This document shows, piece after piece, positions 7,444-14,693 of a DNA stretch of 20,562 bases. The stretch spans positions 1 through 20,562 of the forward strand of contig CANQXM010000010.1 of the NCBI GenBank assembly GCA_947627835.1, given 5' to 3'. The stretch's first letter is position 1, and each line of letters opens with the position of its first letter. The position numbers were made by a program, and so were the translations under genes. This DNA is from an uncultured Bacilli bacterium. GTDB lineage: Bacteria; Bacillota_I; Bacilli_A; RF39; UBA660. The notes under the pieces are model-generated. The model made no database searches and was not told the DNA's origin. It saw only the letters and a list, made by a program, of their open reading frames with translations.

Positions 7444-8445
7444 CTACGTTAATTTTTCAATAGCATCTTTTAAACTATCCACAGAAATTAACCGAATGGT
7501 TAAATTCTTTTCTTCTTTCACTTGTAAAGCTTCTTCATAGTTTTCACTAGGAACTAAAAAAATATCGGCATGCTTTCGAGAAGCTCCTAAGAGTTTGTAC
7601 TTGACGCCCCCAATTTTTCCAACCGTTCCATCTTGATTAATGGTCCCCGTTCCCACAATCTTTTTCCCCTTGGTAATATCTTCTTCTACCAAAGAATTGT
7701 AAATAGACAAAGCTGTCATAAGTCCTCCACTGGGACCCGATTCACTATTTTTAAAAGTAAGTTTAATACTTGGATCTGTTTCATAATCATACGTTGTCGT
7801 AATACTAATCCCAACTTTTAAACCATCGGTGGTTTCATATACTTTCGCATGTTTTTCGACTGCTTTACCATCAGTGATCACTTCAAAAGATAAAGAATCC
7901 CCCACTTGATGTGTATTCACAACTTCTCGAATGGTATCAAGACTTTCAATATCCACCCCATCAATTTTTTGAATCTCATCAAAAAGTTTTAAATCCGTAT
8001 CAGCTTCTTCACTAAGATAAACCACATGATGAACTTCATTTTTTAATGTAACCGTTTTCCCAGCCAAGGTATAAGCAGCAAATACTGCATTATTTTGAGC
8101 TTGAACCAAAGAAATTTGATCTGCCTTTAACATTTCATCAATCGATTCATCTTCATTTTTAAGTGCATCAGCAGGAATAATATCCCAATTGGGAATGATA
8201 TAAGAAAGAAGCAAAAAAGGAATATTTCCACGAATCATCGATACATATGCCATCGAAAAACTACCAGAAGAATCATAGCCATTTTCGACTTCAATACGCT
8301 TACTTAAATCAATCGCCCCACCGGGGGTATAAACAACATAAGGAAGTTCAAAGGTAAAAAGAAAAATAATAGCAAAAAGAAGTATAAAAAAGCGAATATT
8401 TTCCTTCATGGTCTGTTTGCATTTTTCATAAAATTTACTAAACAT
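7444..8445 (-). CDS. ylbL: YlbL-like membrane-anchored PDZ/Lon-type serine protease
   Basis: A 333-residue protein. Residues about 17-36 form one membrane segment, followed by an extracytoplasmic part with a PDZ-like domain (about 145-215) and a C-terminal Lon-type protease domain. The catalytic Ser239 lies in SGPSGGLMTAL and Lys282 in GGVKYKLLGA, the Ser-Lys dyad of Lon proteases, so it should be active. Bacillus YlbL (about 340 residues) has the same order; it sits next to ylbJ-ylbK there and has been linked to quality control and control of SOS-induced cell division. The start at 8445 is chosen over a GTG at 8457 because that GTG lies inside the AGGTGA ribosome binding site. An extended -10 (TGATATAAT) lies just upstream. 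It is divergent from ylbJ, separated by 45 bp. Confidence 0.92.
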   Translation of the reverse strand: MFSKFYEKCKQTMKENIRFFILLFAIIFLFTFELPYVVYTPGGAIDLSKRIEVENGYDSSGSFSMAYVSMIRGNIPFLLLSYIIPNWDIIPADALKNEDESIDEMLKADQISLVQAQNNAVFAAYTLAGKTVTLKNEVHHVVYLSEEADTDLKLFDEIQKIDGVDIESLDTIREVVNTHQVGDSLSFEVITDGKAVEKHAKVYETTDGLKVGISITTTYDYETDPSIKLTFKNSESGPSGGLMTALSIYNSLVEEDITKGKKIVGTGTINQDGTVGKIGGVKYKLLGASRKHADIFLVPSENYEEALQVKEEKNLTIRLISVDSLKDAIEKLT

Positions 8446-8453
8446 GATGACAA

Positions 8454-8474
8454 TCACCTGAAAACATTATATCA
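8454..8474 (-). promoter_or_regulatory. Extended -10 promoter and ribosome binding site of ylbL
   Basis: On the minus strand TGATATAAT is an extended -10 with a perfect hexamer (8466-8471). It ends 6 nt before AGGTGA (8454-8459). No good -35 was found. The reverse strand of the same bases gives TATATC (8468-8473), a possible -10 for ylbJ. Confidence 0.6.
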
Positions 8475-8490
8475 AAAATAAGAGGCATTT

Positions 8491-9411
8491 ATGAATAAAG
8501 ATACAAAAAATCTAAGTGTTTTACTCTTTCTTCTTTTTTTCCTGGTAGAAATTCTTCTTCATAGTACAGAAATCAAATTAACCATGTTACAAGCAACTGA
8601 AATTTGGTTAACCAAAGTCTTTCCTTCCCTTTATCCCATGTTTATTTTAAGTGACTTACTATCGAATTATCATTTTCCAGAATACATGGCAATGATATTA
8701 GGAAAACCTTTTCAAAAAATATTTCATGGTTCAAGTTATGGCATCTATGCAATCATTTTTTCCCTTTTAGCAGGAACTCCATCTAGTGCTATCGTTTTAA
8801 AAAAGATGGTAGAAGAAAAGAAAATAACGAAAGAAATGGGAAACCATTTACTAAAATTTACATTTTTTGCAAATCCCCTTTTTTTAATAACCATCCTGCA
8901 AAGTCTTTTTCCAACATCTTACGTAATCTCCATTATTGCATCTCACTATGTTGCCAACCTCATCATAGCGTTTTTACTGCGAGGCAAAAGTCCAAATCAA
9001 AATGAAGAAATCCAAAAAAACAAGCCTCAAAAACTGGGAACCATCCTAAGTAAAAGCATCAAAACAAACTTAAATACCCTACTCATGATTTTAGGAACAC
9101 TTTGCTTTTATTTCACAATAAAAACCCTTCTAAAAACAGATATTCCCCTTATTGATACCTTGTTAAGTGGCTTTTTAGAACTCACCCAAGGCTTGCTATC
9201 TCTAGCAAATTTAGAATCTCTTTTGATAAAAGGTCTTCTTGCGGTCATGTTTTTATCTTTTGGAGGTCTAAGTATCCACACCCAAGTAAAAAGTATTTTA
9301 GAAGAAAGTTCCCTCTCATACCGAGCATTCTTATCAGGAAGAATTCTTCAAACCATCATCTCCGCATTTTTATTTATCTTACAAAGAGCAAGTATTGCTT
9401 TCATATCCTAA
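8491..9411 (+). CDS. ylbJ: YlbJ-like sporulation integral membrane protein
   Basis: A 306-residue polytopic membrane protein with about eight hydrophobic segments. It has the nucleoside-recognition (Gate) type layout of YlbJ: a first half with FPSLYPMFILSDLL (about 44-57), then YGIYAIIFSLLAGTPSSAIVLKK (about 84-106), and a second half with FLSFGGLSIHTQV (about 258-270) that repeats the same small-residue loop. In Bacillus, ylbJ is transcribed in the mother cell under sigma E and is needed for heat-resistant spores; its substrate is unknown. AGAGG 6 nt before ATG supports the start. It is divergent from ylbL, and its end overlaps the convergent pilin-like gene by 33 nt. The Gate fold is an inference; the YlbJ call also rests on the ylbL neighbour. 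Confidence 0.87.
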   Translation: MNKDTKNLSVLLFLLFFLVEILLHSTEIKLTMLQATEIWLTKVFPSLYPMFILSDLLSNYHFPEYMAMILGKPFQKIFHGSSYGIYAIIFSLLAGTPSSAIVLKKMVEEKKITKEMGNHLLKFTFFANPLFLITILQSLFPTSYVISIIASHYVANLIIAFLLRGKSPNQNEEIQKNKPQKLGTILSKSIKTNLNTLLMILGTLCFYFTIKTLLKTDIPLIDTLLSGFLELTQGLLSLANLESLLIKGLLAVMFLSFGGLSIHTQVKSILEESSLSYRAFLSGRILQTIISAFLFILQRASIAFIS

Positions 9412-9978
9412 AAAAGACTTTGAAGGAAAACTGCCATCATTAATTGCTGCACTATCTCCAACATAGAAAAAATCTAAATCATCAATGGCATTTGTATTCT
9501 TATTAGAAACCACAACAGGAATACGAATATGTAAATAAAAATAATTGGAACACTTTTCCTCATCACAATCAGTACAACAAGTTGCACGTTCAAAATGATA
9601 ATTCGCACAAGAAGTTTGATAAGAATCTTTACCATTAGAACTTCGCATGCTCCATCTTTCTTTTTCTTCATCATTTCCATAAAGGACATAATTGTTTCCA
9701 ACCGTTAAAACCTTTTCACTTCCATCTTGATAATGAAACGTCAAAATAAGCTCCTGAAAAGTGCTATGATCTTCCATTCCTACTAAATGATGAAGGGTAA
9801 AGTCTTCCATCACCGTTTTAATAATACTCGCCCGATTTAATTGATTATCACTTGCAAAATCTCCGTTTTTAGACATGTATTGAACATCGATGAGTAAGTT
9901 AAACAAAAACAACATGACAATCCCCACGAGTGCCACACTAATAATAAATTCGATAAGTGTAATTCCCTTTCGGTTCAT
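9379..9978 (-). CDS. Pilin-like (pseudopilin) protein, cysteine-rich, second gene of a pair
   Basis: A 199-residue protein with a short prepilin leader (MNRKG) and mature start ITLIEFIISVALVGIVMLFLFNLL, with Glu at +5. It therefore belongs to the prepilin-peptidase-processed family and spans the membrane once before assembly. The extracellular domain holds six cysteines, five of them in a cluster near residues 133-147 with the motif C-DEEK-C followed by a Tyr/Phe-rich strand. The start at 9978 was chosen because GGAGG lies 7 nt upstream; a longer frame to 10020 is unsupported. The ATG overlaps the TGA stop of the upstream pilin-like gene (4-nt ATGA overlap), so they are translationally coupled. 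The 3' end overlaps ylbJ. The size suggests a minor pseudopilin of the ComGF/GspJ kind, but the assembly machinery is not in view. Confidence 0.83.
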   Translation of the reverse strand: MNRKGITLIEFIISVALVGIVMLFLFNLLIDVQYMSKNGDFASDNQLNRASIIKTVMEDFTLHHLVGMEDHSTFQELILTFHYQDGSEKVLTVGNNYVLYGNDEEKERWSMRSSNGKDSYQTSCANYHFERATCCTDCDEEKCSNYFYLHIRIPVVVSNKNTNAIDDLDFFYVGDSAAINDGSFPSKSFLGYESNTCSL

Positions 9979-10565
9979 AAATCTTCCTCCACCAACACAC
10001 TTGCATAATAATACCGACAATGTTCCTCATCACTACAAGCATTGCCATAGCCATCCTCTTTATACTCTACAATTAATCGGTAGCCAGAAATCCCACTACC
10101 TCCTACTGAACGTAAATAAGAACCTAAAGAAGAATTGACACGTGAAAATACAGAACAAAGTCCTTCATGATTTTTACATTGTTGTAACTTCGATAAATCA
10201 TAATAAGTTAAATAAATATTAGAAATATGTAACTCTTGACTCATCAGTTCACAAAAGCCATCTTCCTTATCATAATCATCAAAAACATCGCCACTACCAC
10301 ATCCAAAAGAAATCAAATAATTGACATTATCACTACTTTCTTCATCACTTAAATGACTGCTAATTCGATCAAGTCGCTGACTTACAAAATATTTTTTAAC
10401 ATAAAAAGTTCGATAAAGATATCCGACATCATCATAAAAAAGTCGTGTACGTTCCCCATTGCTTAACGAAACATAAGTCCGATAAAGATAAAGAAGTGAG
10501 GTAATAAGCACTGCCACCACAACAATCGTTTCAATAAAAACAAAGCCCATTTTATTCTTCTTCAT
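9975..10565 (-). CDS. Pilin-like (pseudopilin) protein, cysteine-rich, first gene of a pair
   Basis: A 196-residue protein with leader MKKNKMG and mature start FVFIETIVVVAVLITSLLYLY; Glu is again at +5. The TLIE motif is degenerate (VFIE), so general pilin profiles may miss it. The remainder is a predicted extracytoplasmic domain with six cysteines; the last two form C-SDEEH-C followed by RYYY, the same layout as C-DEEK-C...YFY in the next gene, suggesting paralogy or a shared module. A TATAAT box (10586-10591) with TTGCAC 17 bp upstream precedes AGGAG, so this gene likely heads the operon. It could be a minor pseudopilin of a type II secretion-like or competence pilus. No homologous pathway can be assigned from this window. 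Confidence 0.8.
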   Translation of the reverse strand: MKKNKMGFVFIETIVVVAVLITSLLYLYRTYVSLSNGERTRLFYDDVGYLYRTFYVKKYFVSQRLDRISSHLSDEESSDNVNYLISFGCGSGDVFDDYDKEDGFCELMSQELHISNIYLTYYDLSKLQQCKNHEGLCSVFSRVNSSLGSYLRSVGGSGISGYRLIVEYKEDGYGNACSDEEHCRYYYASVLVEEDL

Positions 10566-10574
10566 AGTACAAAA

Positions 10575-10614
10575 CTCCTACCATCATTATAAGCAAAATA
10601 AAAAGAAAGTGCAA
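10575..10614 (-). promoter_or_regulatory. Promoter of the two-gene pilin-like operon
   Basis: On the minus strand TTGCAC (10609-10614), 17 bp, then a perfect TATAAT (10586-10591), a 6-nt gap and AGGAG (10575-10579). The -35 is poor (3 of 6), the -10 perfect. The rest of 10592-10672 is AT-rich; TAACAT (10661-10666) is a weak -10 candidate for the rightward small membrane protein. Confidence 0.55.
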
Positions 10615-10682
10615 TGAATGTTTGTAGGCAAAAAAATTAAAACAGGAAAAGAAGAAATCATAACATAAACTAGGTGATAAGC

Positions 10683-10880
10683 ATGAACCCAAGAAGATAC
10701 CCACCCAAAAAAAGACCAAATAGTTTTCTAAATGTTCTTGCTATTTTGGTCTTATGTATCTTAATTTTTTATCAAGTATTAATTACATTAATTCTTCCAT
10801 TTCGTTTTAATATCTTTATTCTTTTTATTGAAATTGTCCTGCTTTTAATCTTCCTCTATCGTATAATATGGCCTTATTAA
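10683..10880 (+). CDS. Small two-helix membrane protein, unknown function
   Basis: A 65-residue protein not recognised as a known family. It has a basic, Pro-rich N-terminus (MNPRRYPPKKRP), then two hydrophobic helices (about 18-42 and 45-62) separated by an RFN turn, ending IIWPY. It is therefore expected to be an integral membrane hairpin with the basic tail inside. AGGTGA is 5 nt before ATG, which makes translation likely despite the small size; the in-frame GTG at 10674 lies inside that site. Its end overlaps the convergent ysxE-like gene by 36 nt. It is divergent from the pilin-like operon. The proximity to spoVID-ysxE and ylbJ could hint at a spore or envelope role, but nothing in the sequence shows it. 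Confidence 0.7.
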   Translation: MNPRRYPPKKRPNSFLNVLAILVLCILIFYQVLITLILPFRFNIFILFIEIVLLLIFLYRIIWPY

Positions 10881-11735
10881 ATCTTCGGTTTTATAAACAT
10901 AATCCAAGCACTCTCGTACACGTCGACAATTTTCCATTTCATCCTTGCCAAAAGAAATTTCAAAAGGAAGAGAAATAATTAAAAAAAACAATTTTTTTTC
11001 GGCATCATTCCAAGGATACTTCTCTTGATACTTTTGAAATAAAGAAGAAAAGTCATAAGAAAAATACTCCGTTTGATAAAAATGAACAAAATCTAAAACA
11101 GGACTATCAATTTTACTAGCTTCCCAACTAATAAAACAATCTTCTTCTCCTTTTAAAAAATGATCGCAAGAAACCCGATTATGAATGAGACAAACCCGCT
11201 GACGCTTTTCTTCTTTAACCAGATCAAACCAATTATCCAACTCGCGTTTAGCAAAATCCAAACTAGCTAAAATTTTAGAAGCGTTACGAAGAAAAAGATA
11301 ATGGCTCATCGATGGATAAATTTCTAAAAAATAATCATCAAATAACTGATTAAAATAATTTTTTAAATAAAGAATATTGCCATCAATTTGTTCATAAATC
11401 TCTTGATAAGTATCCAAAGAAACATCCTTATAAAAGGTTGTTTTTTGATGAAGAGATGCAAGTAGTAATACTAAGTCTTGCGCTTTTTGTTCGGGTGGAT
11501 AGGAAACATCTTCGACATAAGAAAATACATTCACGCCATCCCGACTGCAATCAATTAACTTTGGAATCCCCGTAAAATGGCGGCTATGTAAATAAGCGTA
11601 TAGTTCCTGTAAATCTTTTTCTTTGGGTTTTACAACAAACGTCCCACTCGTAGTTTCTAAAATCGTAGTTTTTCCCTTAATCGTATAACGAATCGGTTTA
11701 TAAATATCTTTTAAAACTTCAAGACTTCTATTCAT
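10845..11735 (-). CDS. ysxE: YsxE/CotS-like spore coat protein with pseudokinase-like fold
   Basis: A 296-residue soluble protein with features of the aminoglycoside-phosphotransferase fold used by CotS and YsxE: an N-terminal beta-rich lobe (GKTTILETTSGTFVVKP, about 21-37), a helical middle, then LIHNRVSCDHFL (about 183-194) and FISWEASKIDSPVLDFVHFY (about 201-220). In active kinases these read HGDxxxxN and IDW; here the catalytic Asp is Arg187 and the metal-binding Asp is Ser203, so phosphotransfer is unlikely. In Bacillus subtilis ysxE directly follows spoVID, and the same order is seen here. Its start overlaps the spoVID stop by 8 nt with only a weak AAAGAAG site, indicating translational coupling. 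The 3' end overlaps the small membrane protein gene. Family call by pattern and synteny. Confidence 0.8.
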   Translation of the reverse strand: MNRSLEVLKDIYKPIRYTIKGKTTILETTSGTFVVKPKEKDLQELYAYLHSRHFTGIPKLIDCSRDGVNVFSYVEDVSYPPEQKAQDLVLLLASLHQKTTFYKDVSLDTYQEIYEQIDGNILYLKNYFNQLFDDYFLEIYPSMSHYLFLRNASKILASLDFAKRELDNWFDLVKEEKRQRVCLIHNRVSCDHFLKGEEDCFISWEASKIDSPVLDFVHFYQTEYFSYDFSSLFQKYQEKYPWNDAEKKLFFLIISLPFEISFGKDEMENCRRVRECLDYVYKTEDLIRPYYTIEED

Positions 11736-12450
11736 CTTCTTTAGGAATAATGACTTTATCTCCGACTTGTAATGTACTTAAATCGTTATACTCTCCAAGC
11801 AAAGTTGCATTAGCATGATACATCGTACAAATCGTTTCAACCGTATCTCCATGATTAACAATGTGAATGTGATACGTTGCATATTCATCATCCGTTGGAT
11901 TCATTTGTTCTAAAATGGTGTCTTCTTCATTTTCTACTTTTTCTTCTTTCACTTCTTCTTGAAGAAAACTTTCTTCACTGGTTTCTAATACCGTTTCTTC
12001 TTTCTCTTCTTCTTTCAAAATAGGAGCTTCCTGAACCATCAAATTCGTTAAATCATCCAAAGTAACTTCTTCATCCCTTGGTGTCAAAAGCGATCGATCT
12101 TCTTCTTCCTTTTCTTCTTCTACTTTTGGAAGTTCTTCTGCTGAAAGTGCAAATAAAATCGATACTTCCACCGTTTCATCATCCACTAAATCATAAGAAA
12201 AATCGGTAATTTCAAACTGCACGCTATCTAAATCAATGTCATCAGCAAGCGTAATAGAAAATGGTAATCTAAATAAAAAAGGTTCTCGGTTGACACTAAT
12301 GGCATGACTTTTATAATCTCCAGATACAATAAAATCACCATGAACTTCACCCGGTTCAACGTGAACTTCATGTTCTAAAGACATACTGGTAATCTCTGCA
12401 ATTTTCGATCCAAAAGCAATCTCTTTTTTATAAGGTATAATATCTTTCAT
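11728..12450 (-). CDS. spoVID: SpoVID-like spore coat morphogenetic protein with LysM domain
   Basis: A 240-residue protein with a SPOCS-like N-terminal beta domain (about 4-105, with IAFGSKIAEITSMSLEHEV and VSGDY), a very acidic linker (about 106-185) and a C-terminal LysM domain (about 193-236, YHIHIVNHGDTVETI through LQVGDKVIIP). SpoVID is a mother-cell protein that helps the coat encase the forespore, and its LysM domain binds cell-wall precursor or peptidoglycan-type ligands. The Bacillus protein is about 575 residues, so this is a short version, mainly through a reduced middle. It is followed by ysxE, as in Bacillus. GAGGGTGA before ATG supports the start. A CATATACT box upstream resembles a sigma-E -10, which would match mother-cell expression, though it also reads as a sigma-A TATACT. 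Confidence 0.87.
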   Translation of the reverse strand: MKDIIPYKKEIAFGSKIAEITSMSLEHEVHVEPGEVHGDFIVSGDYKSHAISVNREPFLFRLPFSITLADDIDLDSVQFEITDFSYDLVDDETVEVSILFALSAEELPKVEEEKEEEDRSLLTPRDEEVTLDDLTNLMVQEAPILKEEEKEETVLETSEESFLQEEVKEEKVENEEDTILEQMNPTDDEYATYHIHIVNHGDTVETICTMYHANATLLGEYNDLSTLQVGDKVIIPKEDE

Positions 12451-12471
12451 TCTTTCACCCTCTCTAACTAG

Positions 12472-12514
12472 AGTATATGAAAAAAGAAAAGTTAAATGAC
12501 AAAAGTCATATACT
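12472..12514. promoter_or_regulatory. Divergent promoter region with 9-bp inverted repeat (sigma-E-like -10 boxes)
   Basis: AGTATATGA (12472-12480) and TCATATACT (12506-12514) are a perfect inverted repeat with a 25-nt spacer. Each arm carries CATATACT reading outward, 7 of 8 against the sigma-E -10 CATACANT. For spoVID the -35 candidate is GTCATTTA about 13 bp upstream, weak. The rightward mutase gene also has TGGTAAGAT (12517-12525), a possible extended sigma-A -10, with ATGACA 18 bp upstream. An operator or housekeeping promoter is the alternative reading. Confidence 0.45.
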
Positions 12515-12550
12515 TATGGTAAGATAATTAAGATAAAGGGATGTGTGAAG

Positions 12551-13909
12551 ATGAAAGAAACAATATTTAAAGAATATGACATTCGAGCAACTTATCCAAC
12601 GGAAATTAATGAAGAAGTTGCTTACACCATTGGAAGAAGTTATGGATCTTACTTACAAGAAGTATACGATTTACACAAATGTGTCACAGGTCACGACAAT
12701 CGTTTGTCAAGTGAATCCTTATATGAAAATATGATTCGAGGAATTTTAGATAGCGGTTGTAACGTCATTGATTATGGTCTTATTACCACACCGATGCATT
12801 ACTACACAAGATACGTAAATCAAGCAAGAGGAATCATGGTAACCGCCAGTCACAATCCCAAAGATGATAATGGTTTTAAATTCTCTTTTGATGAATATGC
12901 CAATGCTCGGGGAGAAATGATTCATGATTTTAAAAAATATACTTTCCAAAATCAATTTTTAAGCGGTCAAGGCATCCGTGAAAAACGAGAAATCAAAGAA
13001 GAATATTTAAAATACATGCAAGAAAATATTCACATGCATGACCGAAAAATTCGTGCGGTTGTAGATCCTGGAAATGGAGTCACAACCATCATTGTTAAAG
13101 AATGTATGGCCCTCTTTCCGAATCTAGATATCACTTACATCTGTGATGAAAACGATGGAACATTCAAAAACCATCATCCAGATCCGGCTGTTGAAGAAAA
13201 TCTTACCATGTTAAAAGAAAAAGTAAAAGAAATCCACGCGGACTTAGGAATTGCATACGATGGGGATGGCGATCGATTAGGAATCATCGATGAACGAGGA
13301 AACTTTATCCTAGCTGATAAACTAATGATTATTGCCATTCGAGATATCATTAATAAAGTAACCAATAAAACTTTCCTATATGACGTCAAATGTACCAAAG
13401 CCTTAGAAGATGAAATCATCGCCCTAAAAGCAACCCCTTATATGGAACGAACCGGAACGAGTTTTACAGAAGCAACAACAAAACAAAAAAATATCCCCTT
13501 TGGAGGAGAATTATCCGGACATATCTTCTTTAATGACCGAGGCATTGAGATTTGCAGTGCCATCTATGATTCCCTACGTTACTTAGAAATATTATCCAAA
13601 ACCGATGAACCATTTTCTTCTTTATTAAAAAATATTTCTACCTACCTATCCACCCCAGAAATCAAAATTCCATCTGATAACGTGAAAAAATTTCAAGTAG
13701 TAGAACAAGTAAAAAACTATGTTCATGAAAAAAAATTAAAAGCTAGTGAAATAGATGGCGTTCGCGTTACGTATGATAATGGTTGGGCTCTGATAAGAGC
13801 AAGTAACACCGGACCGAATATTACCTTGCGTTTTGAAGCAAAAACCCAAGAATTCTTAACACAAATTCAAACCGAGTTTACTGATTTAGTAAATAAGTTA
13901 AATCAGTAA
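12551..13909 (+). CDS. Phosphomannomutase/phosphoglucomutase family enzyme
   Basis: A 452-residue alpha-D-phosphohexomutase, which moves phosphate between C6 and C1 of a hexose (glucose or mannose) in the cytoplasm for wall and glycan precursor synthesis. The four domains are visible: N-terminal FKEYDIRATYP (about 6-16), phosphoserine loop TASHNP with Ser100, metal loop DGDGDR (about 237-242), sugar-specificity GGELSGH (about 318-324), and C-terminal phosphate-binding RASNTGPNITLRFE. Length is that of the PMM/PGM group. The EYDIRG motif has Ala instead of Gly. The start is ATG 12551; an in-frame GTG at 12545 has AAGGG at a good distance and cannot be excluded. The exact substrate cannot be told. 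The terminator overlaps the stop codon. Confidence 0.92.
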   Translation: MKETIFKEYDIRATYPTEINEEVAYTIGRSYGSYLQEVYDLHKCVTGHDNRLSSESLYENMIRGILDSGCNVIDYGLITTPMHYYTRYVNQARGIMVTASHNPKDDNGFKFSFDEYANARGEMIHDFKKYTFQNQFLSGQGIREKREIKEEYLKYMQENIHMHDRKIRAVVDPGNGVTTIIVKECMALFPNLDITYICDENDGTFKNHHPDPAVEENLTMLKEKVKEIHADLGIAYDGDGDRLGIIDERGNFILADKLMIIAIRDIINKVTNKTFLYDVKCTKALEDEIIALKATPYMERTGTSFTEATTKQKNIPFGGELSGHIFFNDRGIEICSAIYDSLRYLEILSKTDEPFSSLLKNISTYLSTPEIKIPSDNVKKFQVVEQVKNYVHEKKLKASEIDGVRVTYDNGWALIRASNTGPNITLRFEAKTQEFLTQIQTEFTDLVNKLNQ

Positions 13910-13918
13910 ACTTTTTTT
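13875..13918 (+). terminator. Strong rho-independent terminator inside the mutase 3' end
   Basis: A perfect 14-bp stem (13875-13888 with 13899-13912) with a 10-nt loop is followed by seven T (13912-13918). The stop codon (13907-13909) is in the 3' arm, so the last ten or so codons double as the terminator. Confidence 0.92.
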
Positions 13919-13919
13919 A

Positions 13920-13951
13920 TTCCAAAAGAAAAAGACAAACGAATTGTCTTT
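13920..13951 (-). terminator. Rho-independent terminator of deoD
   Basis: On the minus strand an 8-bp stem (13944-13951 with 13931-13938), 5-nt loop, then a T-rich tail. It overlaps the TAA stop of deoD (13950-13952) and lies back-to-back with the mutase terminator. Confidence 0.75.
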
Positions 13952-14693
13952 ATAAAATAATTGCTTCTAATGCAAGAGTAATCATCTCATCTAAAGATTG
14001 TTCTCTTTCAGCAATACTCATAAACCGTTCTTGATATTTACTATCAACAACCGTTAAAAGACAAGCAGCTGATTTTTGAAAACTAGAAGCAATGTGGAAA
14101 AGAGCAAATGATTCCATTTCTTCTCCAATAATGTTCGTATCACTTGGAACACGTGCTAAGACATGTTCGTTATCGGAATAGAAATCAAATTGTTCCGTAC
14201 ACATCACAGTACCCAAATGTAATTTTTTATTTTGCTTTTTAGCTACTTCACAAATGGCTTCATTAAGTTCCTTACTCGGCTTTGCAAAATGTGTTGGATC
14301 GCCATTATACGAATAAGCAAAATTTGCTTCCGTATAACTTTGTGTAGCTAAAATAATATCTGGAACATTTAATTCTTTAATCAGTCCACCACAAGTTCCC
14401 ACACGGATGATTTTCTCGACTCCAAAGAAATAAAATAGTTCAAAAGCATAAATACTCATAGAAGGCATTCCCATGCCAGATCCCATCACACTAACCCTTT
14501 TTCCGTGATAGGTACCGGTATACACAAACATATTTCGTGCTCGACTCACTAATTTTGCATCTTCCAAAAACTTTTCAGCAATATACTTTGCTCGTAAAGG
14601 ATCTCCTGGCATAACCACAAGATTTGCAATATCATCTTTGGTACACTCAATATGAGCTGGCTTAATATGTTCTAAAACAACAGGTGGCTTCAT
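13950..14693 (-). CDS. deoD: Purine nucleoside phosphorylase, DeoD type
   Basis: A 247-residue hexameric-type purine nucleoside phosphorylase, which splits (deoxy)nucleosides with phosphate into base and (deoxy)ribose-1-phosphate in purine salvage. Motifs: PAHIECTKDDI at the N-terminus (the early His of the partner subunit), VVMPGDPLRAKYIAEKFLEDA (about 26-46), GMGMPSMSIYAFEL (about 73-86), IIRVGTCGGL (about 94-103), GEEMESFALF (about 190-199) and TVVDSKY with the catalytic Asp near 215. About 10 residues longer at the N-terminus than the E. coli enzyme. AGGGAGGG before ATG supports the start. It is divergent from corA with a structured 240-bp gap. A TATAAT box (14716-14721) stands 6 nt before the ribosome binding site. 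No purine riboswitch signature was found. Confidence 0.94.
   Translation of the reverse strand: MKPPVVLEHIKPAHIECTKDDIANLVVMPGDPLRAKYIAEKFLEDAKLVSRARNMFVYTGTYHGKRVSVMGSGMGMPSMSIYAFELFYFFGVEKIIRVGTCGGLIKELNVPDIILATQSYTEANFAYSYNGDPTHFAKPSKELNEAICEVAKKQNKKLHLGTVMCTEQFDFYSDNEHVLARVPSDTNIIGEEMESFALFHIASSFQKSAACLLTVVDSKYQERFMSIAEREQSLDEMITLALEAIIL

Noticed and set aside
9890..10138. Rightward open frame of 82 codons across the pilin-like gene junction
   Set aside because: No ribosome binding site, low-complexity His/Asn-rich product, and it lies opposite two well-supported pilin-like genes.
1724..10565. A complete competence (comG) or type IV pilus operon
   Set aside because: Only pilin-like genes are present; no assembly ATPase, platform protein or prepilin peptidase is in the window.
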